A stretch of 42,765 nucleotides of DNA, taken from Mnemiopsis leidyi. Lineage: Eukaryota; Ctenophora; Tentaculata; Lobata; Bolinopsidae. A program made the position numbers and the translations under genes. Shown piece by piece: positions 31,046 through 42,682 of this stretch (positions are counted from its first letter, which is position 1; every line of letters starts with the position of its first letter). The stretch is taken from NCBI GenBank assembly GCA_000226015.1, contig JH153470.1:1770-44534 (forward strand). Reading direction: 5' to 3'. The notes under the pieces were generated by a model. That model searched no databases. It was not told where the DNA came from and saw only the letters and a program-made list of their open reading frames with translations.

Positions 31046-33431
31046 CGTGCAAATGCTTTTTGCGACGACTTATAGTAGCTTTTATAGATTTATTATTAGC
31101 CAATAGAAAAAAAATCATCGTTCTTTCTTGTCGCTCTGCACTCAATAATCGAGGGTATCTATATAGTTGTTGGACATCTTCGTTAGTTTGATCAATGTTT
31201 TTATCTTATCGCAGTCGTCTCGTTCTTTTTAAAAAAGTTATATGCTATGTATTAGTAGGGCCTCTACTAATACACAAGGACTGTTCTTTTGGAACTTCGT
31301 AGGAACTTGCAGTCCTTTAGGAATTTTCCGAATTCGGGATGGTGATAGGAGCTGGAATAAAAATGGCACTATATTCTTTAAGAAGGATGATATTAGATCG
31401 AAGTATTGAGGGCGCTCAGTATGAGCGTTCTCTGCTGTCTCAAGGATTGGCTCTTCAAAGAAAGGTAGTTCGGCAGAACCTTCTAGGAGTTTGATATCCG
31501 AAGTGGCAAGCTTCCTTGAGCTGATAGTTGTTTCTAGTCTCCCTAATCACTAGTGTATCCTCCCATTTCTATGCTAATCGTGGCTACACGAGCGGAGTTA
31601 AGCTATATTCAATCTGTGGCTTCTTGTGGCAAGGTTAAGGCACTGCTTCTACTCCCAGTACCAGCAGCGCAGCCTTAAAAATTTTTACAGCTTTGTAGAA
31701 CTAGAAATGATCCATAACATGCATACTGTTGTTTACAGTTAAGATTTTTAACGGACAGACGCTTTTGCTAGTTACTAAGTTACACTTGCGACCTTTTTAT
31801 ATGTAAAAAAATTCTAATTCTATGTACGATTTCAAGCTTAAAGATCTTGTGATTTTAGATCTAATGTTTTGGTCGATGTTCAACGCCGTCTGCTTTGGAT
31901 TTTTTTTGCAATTGTGTGTTTAATACCACATATCTTAACCAAGTTTTAACACTAAAAATTAACTTGAAAATGATCTTTCTTTAGTTTCACTTAAACATTG
32001 TCCTTCCGGTCTGGTAAATTTCGATAAACATTGTCCTTCTGATATTGTAAACTTTGATAAAAGCTATGAAGAAACTCTTTTTTAAATCCTAAAAAATTTC
32101 CTAAAGCCAATTTATGATGACATCATCATTGACCAAATTCCCTTCCCCTCAGGAAGGGAGTGTGTAATTTATTTTCAGGCCAGTTAGAATCAGAAATAAA
32201 AATCGGAAGGCGAGGGAAAAGACCCCAAAAAGACTCGTAGATTCCGTAGTATCTGACTGATCAGATAAGACTCCGATTTTGAACGTTAAATTGACAAGTT
32301 TTAGGTAAGTAAGTAGATCACAATTAACTTAATTATCTTTAAATCTTAGAGTTAAACTAGATTTATATCGATCTAGTTTCTTAATATTACAGTAAGAAGC
32401 AGCTCTCAATGTAACAGAATTTAAAAAATCAATATGCTGATAATTGTACATACAATCAAATGAAAATGATCACAATTTCTGGACAAATTAATAACGTTAT
32501 TTTCAGTAAATCGGTTCAGAATGAAGAAAGTTTTGGAGCAACAGCTAAAGACAGAGGAGGTCACGCCTCAGCAAACACAAAGCTCATCAAGCTTGTAGAA
32601 TTAGAAGAAGTCTGTGGTCAAGGGACAACGCTTGACAACTCAGAGAACTGCACTAAGCACACCATTTAGTCAACATAGGTGTCTTAGTACCCTCAAGAAG
32701 AAAAAATGTAACATTTGTGGAGAAAATAGATGGTGAGATAAGCGAATTTATAGGGACTTTATCATTAAGAGACCTTTTGAGACCCCTCCTTTCGAGATCT
32801 TAAAAACCTAAGTGATCCTTTGAGAATCTTTGAGTTTTGTGAGGTTGCATATTTCGTCAGTATCTTTAAGTACCGCGATATATTTTGGTATTTCGTCAGA
32901 ACGAAAGAGATACTGAAAGCCAGTTCTCATTTTTATGAAAGGGTGATTTAAATTAAAAATATAAATCTTTTATGTTAAGTTATCATATTCATCGTTAAAT
33001 CCATCATGTTGTATAGATTGATAGAAGCGTTTTTAGTTGCTCTAATGAAACGAGAGTTATGCTTGTTTCTCACGCTTTCCAGTATTTATAAATGACAGAA
33101 AAGTTTGATAAACATCAATCTTATTAGTTGGTTTTCAACAGACTTACTTACGTAAGGAAAATTAAAACAAAATTGATTTAAATTTGTCAAAAATTCAGAA
33201 CATCAATTCAAAATCTTTCTTTCTTGAAAATCTACACAATCCTTACCCCAGTACCCCTAATATCCTACATGATAGCATCTTTAAGTTTATCAGAACATCT
33301 ATGCTCCATTGGAGTCCTGACTCCTTGTCATCAACACCCTGCCAAGCTTCTTTAGTCTTCTACTTTTCAACTTGATAATGATAAGAAACCTGCTTACTTA
33401 CTAACATATAGTGTCAGAGTCTTGCTCGAAA
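31046..33431. other. Intergenic, no gene seen
   Basis: About 2.4 kb downstream of the HAP2-like gene. A 69-codon plus-strand frame at 32460-32669 has no recognisable motif and is not called. The first part of this interval presumably holds the 3' untranslated region. Confidence 0.5.
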
Positions 33432-36400
33432 TCAGATAAACTGTTCAGCAACTTGACTCAGGATGAGGGGGGAGTTAGGTGGTGTACCTCCGTTGTACTC
33501 CATAGTCTGCTTCAATGGGTTGAGCTCCGTACTCGAACTCTCCCGCTGTGTAAAGGAGGGTGGTGGGATGATGTTGTCAAACCTGAAGATAGAACCATCG
33601 CTCACTCGACTTACTGACAGCCTTCTTGGCTGGTGTACAAGTTGATGTAACGGACTTGAAGATACGGTCCGTTGTGGATAGATCGGTAGGTTTAATTGTT
33701 TTGGAGATGATGACTCCATAAACTGTGTTGGTAGTTCAAGGTGAACAGGTTTCTTGTCAGGCTGAAGCTGTGACTCTGACTTATCTGCAGGGCAAAGCCG
33801 CTCTTTCCCGCTCTCAGAGGGGGATGAGATTACACTGCTGTCGGGTGTTGGCTCACCTAGTCCTTCTTCTTCAAACTCCTGGCTCTCAGCTGGCAAGAAC
33901 ATACTCTTTATATCTGTCACAATCTCATGCTGATTTGATCTGTATGAATGGCTTGGCGAGGACATGTATTCGAGTATTCCATGGTGCCTCAAGAATGTTT
34001 TCTTAGTGCTGAAATCATTGTCTTCATGCACGTCTGCAGACGTGGTTGGAAATGCTCCCAAGGATGCCTTCGGAGATAGCACCCAGATTCGAGGAGGGGC
34101 CGAAGGGAGGTGGCACATGGACGAACTTAACTGATGTTCTTCCAAGGGACAACTTTGAGAACCGATCTCTCCAACGCTCACTGATCTTAGCCGCTGGTAT
34201 TTGTGCCTAGCTTCAAACTGTCGCTTAGCCTGGCTTTTAACTTCAGCTTCTTTCCTTGCCAGAGCAGCTGATCTAGTCAAATTCAAGTAGGACCCATTAG
34301 AGCCGAACATGGAAGTATGGAGGGAAGCATAGTCCACAGTTTCAGCACTCCGTGGAGACTGGAATCTAGGGGTGTCCAGTAGATTCAGTTCTGACAGTTT
34401 GCGGAGAGGACGAGGACTTTTCACGATGGTCAAGGTTTCAGGTCTTTTAACCCCTGACACAGTGTGTTGTTTCGTCACTTTCACCTTGTGTCTATTTCTG
34501 CGGCAGCACTTAGTGAGACATCTACAACAGCTAACCATACACCCAAGCATCTTGCAGATCTTGGCGGTTACCCCAACACAAACCAGAACACAGACTATCG
34601 TCACGACCATCACGACCCCCTCCTGCCAGTCGTCAATACCTTCAAACCAGCCTAGAGGATTTAAGTACTTGGTCCATGTATCTGCACTAAATATGGAGCT
34701 CTTGTCGGAGGTTTCGTAGTTTATCGTGTTGTTGGGTGCAATGAATTTGTCCTGCTCCTGAAGTGGACTGAGCTTTGAATCTTGGTGGAAAAAACATCGC
34801 CCATCGAAAAGTATAATAGTTTTTTGACTCAAACAAGTCACATTTGTGGTTGATTGGGAAGAATGGCTTAAAAATTCGCTACCCATTTGACGTAAGTTAT
34901 CTAAATATAACTTTCACACAAGTGAAGAACTTCAAGTTGAACGAACCTGTTCCAGACAGGAGATAACTCTGCACTTTAAATCCCTCCCGTTTGTGTGCAG
35001 ACACAGTTCAGCCTGCTTGTCTTCGTTACACCAGCCAATAATCTCTACAATTTGAGTTGTGTTTCGTCCAGCTCCTGCTGCCTGGCTCTTCTATAAAAAC
35101 AGTGTGGTTATTAAGATTTAAAGGAGACCGTACAATATTCTGTATATGAAAGAAATAGATTCATAGAATAATTGTAAATTATAAGCAGGCTCCTATAAAG
35201 AACGATTACCTGAAGTGACGTGAGAGCTCCAGACACAATCACATCAAAGATTATGTCGTGTTTTCCTGCCACTCTCATAATACCGTGCAGAGTCCCTTGG
35301 CCTGCCATTATCGTTACGTTGATGTATCTGCATAATTGAGTAGTGTTAATGCTAAAGCTAAGCATTGCATTTATATTTTCGTGATTTCACTATTCATAAC
35401 AGTCAATGTGTAAAAAATAATAGACTCGTTCAAGAGGCATCCGCATGGTTAAAAGTTAGAACAGTTTTGTAAGTTCGGCAGACTTCGACATAACTAACCT
35501 GTTGGAATGCTTGTCAAGGAAGGCATAAGCAGAGAAGTCCTCGAAAGATGGTTTTGTGTACTCCTGTTTTACCTCCTTCTCTCCCCTCATCACGATCCTA
35601 GCACTTATCCTACTGAAACTGTGGGAATGTCGGTTACCTTGATGTGTTTTCTATTTTCATTACTTTCGACAAACTCCCTGTTGCTTTTGTACAAATAGTC
35701 TATGCAGATTAGAAAAATAAAGCTAAAAATAGCCTTTAGATTTAATAACTTCAAGAACCTGTGATATTTAAGCGTAACTGTTCGTTGTACATTGTCTCTA
35801 ATAGCCTCCTCGATAGTTGCACCATGAAAGTCAGAGATAGTCCTTCCCTCAGAGAGACTATCTTCTTTTATAAACTTAGATGCAAACGTGACCTCGATAT
35901 CGTCACTGTTACATCTTTCAACCTGCAGAATCAATGATATTTCCACAGTTCACCCATGGTATTGGTACAACAATTCTAGCCAAGTGTTCTATCCTGAATT
36001 TTTTACTGGTATTCATAGTTAACTCAAAAGTCAAAAACTACATCTAAAATTGCTTTGAAACTTTAAGACTTCTGACTTTATTTCGACTTTCAAACTTGAC
36101 GTAGTTGCAGACTGTTGTTTAAGAGTACGACTGTGATTCACTGTTTACCTTACAAATGATAGCAGCATGTGGTAATACACATTTGGTCTTAAAATAATAA
36201 AATGTTATGGTTGTCTAACCTGGCCTCTAAAAGCCTGCTTGACGAGAGCTCTATTGAAGTCGGGATTTCCCTCTTTGAGTTTGTACCAGCCCAACTTGTT
36301 GACATCCCATTCTCCCAGACCATTCACCTGCAATGATTAACGGTATTAGCATGGTATTTGACTTTATATTTGTTACACCTGTACCCAGTCTTTTAAGGTT

Positions 36401-39400
36401 GTTCTGAAGAGGCACTCGGAGCAAGCTCTAGAACTTTCAGTTTCATCGGAGACCCTCCTCATTTAGCCATAATTATCAATGACAATAACGGTTTCCCGGT
36501 CGTTCGGCTGAGTCGACCGAAGAAGATTGTATCTAGGCAAATGCCCTTAGCAGTTAGCACACTTCTCTACCTCCTGCATGGAATCGTCTGGGGAAGATAT
36601 CACTGAACCACTAACGCATGGTCTTAGTAATAGTATGGACTAGCTATTGATTTTCAACAGTATTTCTTTAACAATAACAGTATTTCTTTTCGTTGCAATT
36701 AATTGCTGCGGCATTTCATTTCTCTGAGCTAAAAAGGTGCTAAATTAGTTAGAGTCAATTTGCAGATAATTAATCGTTTCAAAACCTCAAGGTTAGTCCG
36801 AACATCGTTTCCGTCCGCACTGCCGTAATACCACCCGTCTGGAATGCCGTCAATGTTTCCAGGGTTGTCAAAGGAGATGTTATCTATGTAATCATCTTCC
36901 AGCTTCGGAAAAACAGAACCTGAAAATTACGAAAAGATTTTAGCCCGGCTCTTTGTAGCAATTATTTAAGATTATCGTCATTGATGACATCACCGAAAGA
37001 GAAAATGTTGGTTTTCTATGATTATTAGAACGTCTATAAAAGTGGCTTCGGATTTGATGATAGCAGCCGATTAAGTTAGATTTTTCCAGTCAATAGCAGG
37101 ATATTATTTGCAGGTTCCTCAATCCCTGTCATTTGAAGTTGAACAGGATCTACAAAAATTTCTTACTGCCAGTCTCCAGATTGATATGTTGTGTCTGTCT
37201 GACACCCTCCTCTCTTCTCACACTGAACGTGGCTCTCACTGAAGAGTCAGACAGCTCAAACGCTTTGTAAACTTGACCCCCTCTTTGCTTTATGGACACT
37301 GAACAGCACACCTGAAAATTAAGCTAGTTAGCGAAAAAGAAACCTGAGTTTTTAAATTTAAGAACGTTTTGATTTGCCCTTAAGCTATCTATGATTAATA
37401 AGATTGAGCGGTCAGAACAGCTTGCCGTCTAGAAGCTGAATCGGATATTTGGGTGCTTATACTCTGGTCCCCCACTCACTGGACAGGTCACCCGATTAAT
37501 GTACCAGGGACCAAGGAGCATACGAGATCACCTCTTGAGGGAGTCACGTGACCCCCAGCTAAAGTAGCATGTTGTTGTGTCCTTAGCTTCTTAGGCGTAG
37601 AACCTTGCAGCTCATACCATACCTCAGTATTCCACTATCTAAACATAGAAGTTTCACCAGGCTGCTTCCGAACAATGCTATTATAACAACTTAGAAATCA
37701 CGTGGCAGTGACCTTAGAGGCCGAGGTAAGTTTAGGGAGCTACTGCGTGTACAAATGTTTGTACTGATGTGTTCTCATAATACTGCTGCTACCAGTTTAC
37801 TGTCTACTCTTGAGTTACCTGTTATATCTGATCTCTATAGACTTAGAGCTCTGCTTCCTATTATTCGAACAGCCCGAGGATTCAATTAAATGCATTTCGT
37901 CCAGATATGGTTATTTCGGAGAACAACCATTTTTTGATAAGTTTTACAATTGTTTTATAATTTGGAACTAAATTTTACGATGAACTCTTCCTCCAAAGAA
38001 GTCTTCTTCCCCAATTCCACGATCTCTGAACCAGAACGGCTCCTCCTCATCTCATGGTGCTCAGTAGCTCTCCTCCTTTGCGTGACTGGGAACACCCTCA
38101 TCTTACTGGCGACACTCCGGCACAAGGCCATAAAACTAGACACGACCAGTGTACTTCTAGTCTCATCATGAATATAATTGCCGTATGTGACATGGCCATG
38201 GGTCTGTTTGGGGTTCATCCTGTTCTCGTGACATTGCTGTATGGAACCTGGCCGTACGGTGTCTTAGGATGCAAGATATTTTATTACATAGACGGCCCAA
38301 TTTCGTATGTTTCGACTGTTCTCTTTGTTTGTAGCCTGCAGCTTAACAAGATCCATACAATTGTATATCCATTGAGGACTGTAGCACGCTCCAGTAAACT
38401 CGGTTACAGTATCAGTGCAACAGTCTGGTTTCTCACAGCCCTCAACCCTCTCAGCAAGCTTACTGTTGACAGCTCTGACGTGATCTTCAGACAAGGAGCC
38501 TTTAAATGTGGATATGCTTACTCTGCTTCCATTTGGGATCAGCTGTTTCTAATTTCAGGAACAGTTTTCACGTTTATCCCTAACATTGTAGTTGCGGTTA
38601 CCACCGTGATCCTGGTCATCATGGTCAGGAAGGTCGGAGGAAGAGTTAACTGTCAAGGTATAAAGACAGCTCTTCTTGTTGGAGTGACTTACTATATCGC
38701 TAATGGACCTCTGTTTCTGTATCTCGTTGCGCACAGCTTCGTAAACGAATCACATTCTTCTTACTCTTCTCCCGGTTCAAATAGTTTTCTCGTTAAGAAC
38801 GTTTTACCACTTGTTAGTTTTCTATATTTTTCAATTGCTTTTCCAATTTTTTTGTATACTACCGGTCGGTTAACAGTTTTAAACTGTTCGTCTGGAATAG
38901 AGTTTTAGACCCAATCAAAAAACTGGCAGTTCAATGTTCTGCTTCGGTCACTGGGCTACGGTCCTGATATAAAAGTTTTAGTTCCAGTTTGAGTACTCCT
39001 ATTTTTACTCCGAAAAGTTACTCAACTGTATGGAGCTGAGCTGTTTATCACCTTTAAGTTACAAATTTACTGCTATAAATAAAGCTGAGCTGTTGGTCAC
39101 TTTTAAGCTTATTGGATTTAACGCTAAATCGAAAGGAAGCAATGTTTATCTCTAGTCATAGGCTCTCAATGAATACAGTTGTAACTCAAGTTTATTATAG
39201 AATTTTGTATGAACTTCTGAAATAAGCTTAAAATTTGTCATATTTATTTTTCTGCGATAGCCAAGTACTAAACAAAAATGATAAAACTGATATAATCAAA
39301 TCGGCCTCGAGCCACTGCCTTCGGCAGCGGCCCTCGGCCGGTTTTAGGGTAGGCTAACAGCCTCAGGCCGCTGCCGAAGGCAGCGGCCTTCGGCCGGTTT

Positions 39401-42400
39401 GGTGGAAGAAGAAGAAAAAACCGGTCGCGCTTGCCAGCGCTGTGATGATACTGACATGGCGTCATATATGCACGAACGACAGCATTTAGAGGATTTAAAC
39501 AATCAAAGAATTATTGTACATAATCATTGCGATAGAATTAGATTGAAATCAAATATCAAAATAGAAGTAAAACCTCTGGGAGCCGAAGTTCATTCCAAAG
39601 AAAATCTTCAATCCTGCTACAATCTATATAGAAACAGTCTACGAAGTGCAAGTCCAGAAAACTCTTTTGCAGCTTACTACCTTTATCCGAAAACACAGTT
39701 CTTCAGCTTTGTCAAAGATACTTTAGTGTACTCCTTCAATGCTGAGTTCCTACTTATGTATATCAAAGGATTGGCAATAGAATTAGCTGGCATTAAAGAT
39801 AGCGATATGACAGTCACTTCGGCTACTCTTGCTTGTATGAGCTCCGTTATTGTTTCAACACTGATCACAAAAATGGCAACTATCCAAGAACCATTGATGA
39901 GGACGAAACCGAGGGAGAGTAAAAGGATCATTTTTGTGGCCCGTATGTTCTGGGCGTTTCCTGATTCAACAGGTACCTCAACCGCTGGGGAGTTTAGAGA
40001 TCTTATGGTCAGTCCACTGCACACTGCCACCGTGATCACTATCACAGCTATTATGATAAACTCCGCTATCTGCATATAATATAGTGTTTTGTAGCCGTCA
40101 GGGAATTCTTCATCTTGTCCGTTGTCATCGTCAGTTTTAGATTGATCGATTTCTTTCCTTTTGTATCGAATTCCCCATAACATAGCTTCGTCAGAATAGG
40201 TTTCACGATGTATTTGTTTTAGATTTTAGAAGAAAGAACTTGCAAACTGCTATACAAAATAGGAAAACTGAGGAGATCAGAAGGAAGCCATAGACAAACT
40301 TCTTTTTGATAGCATGAAGCGGATTGACCAGAGCTACCATTCTTGTTGCACTTAGAAGAAGCGTCATAAAGCATGAAGCTTGAGTTAAAAATTGGTATAG
40401 TACAAACAAAACATTCTCGACTGCAAGATATCTCGGTATATATTTACGGACCGCCTCGAGAATGACCGTGTCTGCAGTTTCATTTGAGGTAAAGTATGTT
40501 TTGTAAAGCTCTAAGCGCCCTAGAATATTCGAGTTATAAGCCGGTATTATAGCTATAGAGACCAGGCAGTTAAGAAGGTCACAAAGGTTTAGAGCGATTA
40601 TCAGCTTCGATCCCATCTCCTTTTTGTCCTTCCTGTTGATTGTGAAAAAATATTTAATTTAATTTGTCAAAATTATCTTTTCCAAAATTTTATTACTCGA
40701 TTTTGAATTTTACTCAAAATTTATAAATTCACTGGATTATAACATTGATGTCATGACTTAATCGAGGTTGTATGTACATTTTACCTGAGAAAAAACGATA
40801 AAGAAAAGCTGTTAGCCAGAACTCCAGTGATGGAAAAACCACACATCGTAGCTCCATAAATCCGCAGAAATGTTTTTGAGTAAAGTAACTGTCCCCTTTC
40901 CATGAATTTTTCTTCATCTGTCATGGTCCTATAATCTAAACTGCAAACTAGACTTACTTATTCAGTGGTTTGCAAATTGGGTCATCAACTGTTTAACGAG
41001 TTTTTGAACAACGAGTTTAACGAGTTTTTGAACAACACAACGCTCGATCGAGAAGAAATTGAAAATGCAGCTGCAAAAAAGTCACATTTTACCTCCAGCC
41101 CACTTTGGCTGGTAGTAATGATCAGCGGTGAGCAATTAGCTATCATGGAGGATGTATATTCAGGGGTTTAAGCTAAGAGAGTGGGACCGGCTATGGAGCT
41201 GAGGGGGAACATTAGTCCGTGGCTCGGCACAGTTGTTAGAACAGCTGTACAGTAGTTAGAACAGCTGTACAGTAGTTAGAACAGCAGTAGTCGCAAGTAT
41301 GGGTATAATCATCATTTTACTTGTACTACAGATCTTGTCAGACGTTGCCTGACCTGCCGCCGCGAAGCGGCAGCCCCCGCGCGCGAAGCTTCCGCCCCGT
41401 ATTTTCAATTGAAAATTTTTGTCTCACGTTGTGACCCTTTTCAAAAAAATTTTTAAAATTTGAAATTTTTTTTGGGGGGGCGTGGCCGCGCTGCGCGCGG
41501 CCACGCCGCCGCGCGCTTCGCGCGCGCCGGAGGCTGCCGCTTCGCGGCAGCAGGGCTATGCAACGTGTAGCAAGAAATTTGATTTGAAAATTGAAAATGG
41601 GCCGCAACGCAAGGCAACTACAAATCACAGAAATAGAGCTTTGAGGTGAGTGTGGGGAGACACTGTTGCTTTCGGTCGCAGGTTATGCAATTTTTTTTCA
41701 GTAATAACTACTGAGGGAAATGAGATCGTTTAAAAATTTTAAACCTGAATGAAGCCTTGAGTGTTTAATAGTAATACCTACCACCGAAAATTTGTTTAGT
41801 GGTTACTAATACTATCGAACCTTGAGATCTCATAACAGTGGATACACTTACTTACCGGGCGATGCGCGGCTCTCTCTACGTTTCCCTCCGTTCGCAAAGC
41901 AACATTTAGCCTGAGGTCCCCAGGCAAACACTTACTGACTTACACTTACAATATAATTCAAGTACCTTTAAAATGGTAGGCGGGTCAAGGACTTGCACAG
42001 CTGGCAGCAATCCCATTTTCTTTGTTAGTAAAAATAAAGCTTTAAGTTTGGTAATTTTACTACACGCCGAACTTCTAGCGAGGCAGAGATTTTAATCAAG
42101 CCTGAACGTGTTGCCTTCTCTCAACAGATCTACAATCCAGTCATGAAGAATGCAGATCAGACTCTCTTACAACTTGAACTGGCTGTATGACAAATATGAC
42201 AAATACCAGTACCACGCTTGGCAGTTCCCAGTCCCTTGAACTGATTCATAAAAAGTAATTAAGTATCTGTATCAGATAAAATGTAATTTATATAGCTCTT
42301 AACGTAGATCGGCAAATAATAATATTCAACCGCGTCCTTTTATCCATTTTGCTTAAGTTCAGCAAAGTGATGTATCATAATTGAATGATTTTATAAGCAA

Positions 42401-42633
42401 ACTGTTTACAGTCAGACTCAGATTAATAAATCAGATGCGATAATCGCAAAGGGTAATTTGAAACAACATACTCACATCAGCTTGTCCCAACCACTCCAAA
42501 AGTCCGCAACCCTGACTTCGTTGATAACTCTCATAGTAGTCAAAGCAGTGCTCCGAGTCTCCCCAGCCGTCCTCCCAGCAACTAGCTCTCTCGGGGGAGC
42601 AGTGCTTCTCCGCTCCCGGACAGTCACACAGAC
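33432..42633 (-). CDS. HAP2: HAP2/GCS1-like gamete-fusion protein, nine exons, N-terminus missing
   Basis: HAP2 is the class II fusogen that merges gamete membranes. I place exons at 42633-42476, 37311-37167, 36919-36786, 36327-36220, 35922-35759, 35618-35499, 35327-35210, 35090-34947 and about 34910-33432. Splice phases match throughout, giving about 850 codons. Family-like features: a CC motif followed by KQRGGQ and FELSDSSVRATFSV; the NGLGEWDVNKLGWYKL motif, matching the conserved G-x-E-C-N-K-I-G-V-x-Y core with the Cys replaced; a Cys-bearing membrane-proximal region; then NPLGWF, one transmembrane helix (VVMVVTIVCVLVCVGV), and a Cys/Arg-rich juxtamembrane tail (CCRCLTKCCRRNRH). A cytosolic tail of about 350 residues follows. 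The signal peptide and first exons are not seen. Identity rests on scattered motifs. The exon 8-9 boundary is uncertain, with an implied intron of 36 bp. Confidence 0.6.
37980..38908 (+). pseudogene. Rhodopsin-type GPCR in a HAP2 intron, one frame change
   Basis: The Met at 37980 begins a glycosylatable N-terminus (MNSSSKE, NSTISEP), then helix 1 with the GN motif (VTGNTLILLA). Near 38165 the frame stops and continues in the next frame with helix 2 (NIIAVCDMAMG). Later helices follow to the stop at 38908, with the Cys at the top of helix 3 (GVLGCKIF). The DRY position reads NKIHTIVYPL and the NPxxY position reads FPIFLY, so both class A signatures are altered. A polyadenylation signal aataaa lies at 39078-39083. 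It is intronless and opposite in strand to the host gene. An indel error or a true lesion could explain the break. Ligand unknown. Confidence 0.75.
39078..39083 (+). promoter_or_regulatory. Candidate polyadenylation signal of the plus-strand GPCR
   Basis: aataaa 170 bp after the receptor stop codon, on the coding strand. Confidence 0.4.
39301..39400. repeat. GC-rich hairpin element
   Basis: A CG-rich island in AT-rich surroundings. ggccgctgcc-gaa-ggcagcggcc at 39366-39388 is a perfect 10-bp stem, and 39312-39330 is a similar stem with one mismatch. The two units repeat directly as gcagcggcc[c/t]tcggccggttt. Confidence 0.8.
39683..40924 (-). pseudogene. Rhodopsin-type GPCR, two exons, one frame change
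   Basis: Exon 1 (40924-40785) starts MTDEEKFMERGQLL and encodes helix 1 (ITGVLANSFSLSFF). Exon 2 starts at 40632, with phase and GT-AG ends matching, and holds helix 2 (LNLCDLLNCL), helix 3 ending in ATRMVALVNPLHA where DRY is expected, and helix 4. At about 40205-40220, in an A-rich stretch, the frame shifts by one base in extracellular loop 2. The next frame runs through helices 5-7 to the stop at 39683, with a good NPxxY (NSIANPLIY). It lies in the same HAP2 intron and on the same strand as HAP2. The ligand cannot be inferred. Confidence 0.75.
41231..41290. repeat. 20-bp tandem repeat, three units
   Basis: Units agt[t/a]gttagaacagctgtac at 41231, 41251 and 41271, the last diverging at its end. 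Confidence 0.9.
41353..41550. repeat. GC-rich foldback element of about 200 bp
   Basis: gccgcgaagcggcagc at 41359-41374 is the exact reverse complement of 41534-41549. The adjacent gcgcgcgaagc on the left pairs with gcttcgcgcgc on the right. Inside, cgtggccgcg/cgcggccacg (41481-41490 and 41496-41505) forms a second perfect stem. The middle is AT-rich with ttttcaattgaaaa. No ORF. It resembles a foldback or MITE-type element. Confidence 0.75.
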
Positions 42634-42682
42634 CTGGGTAAAATTGAGAGTTACCACTCCCGGACTGTCACACAGACCTGGA
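42588..42682. repeat. 33-bp direct repeat at a splice acceptor of the HAP2-like gene
   Basis: ctcccgga[c/c]agtcacacagacctgg-type sequence occurs twice, 44 bp apart. On the minus strand each copy carries a CAG/GTCTGTGTGAC acceptor-like site. Only the inner one (exon start 42633) keeps the downstream reading frame. Confidence 0.75.

Larger units (their letters stand above)
40925..42475. other. Intron sequence of the HAP2-like gene
   Basis: No gene supported. It includes a short tandem repeat (gagtttttgaacaacgagttt, about 40995-41040), the 20-bp repeat at 41231 and the GC-rich foldback at 41353. A possible acceptor followed by about 20 open codons near 42127 on the plus strand is too weak to call. 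Confidence 0.5.

Noticed and set aside
32460..32669. 69-codon plus-strand frame downstream of HAP2
   Set aside because: It has no recognisable motif, splice context or repeat copy to support coding.
39399..40079. 226-codon plus-strand frame
   Set aside because: It lies antisense to the GPCR exon with recognisable helices 5-7 and NPxxY; it is a shadow frame.
41338..41628. 96-codon frame rich in Arg and Ala
   Set aside because: It is a translation of the GC-rich foldback element.
42120..42190. Plus-strand exon ending LLQLELAV
   Set aside because: It has only an acceptor-like AG and about 20 codons; nothing upstream connects to it.
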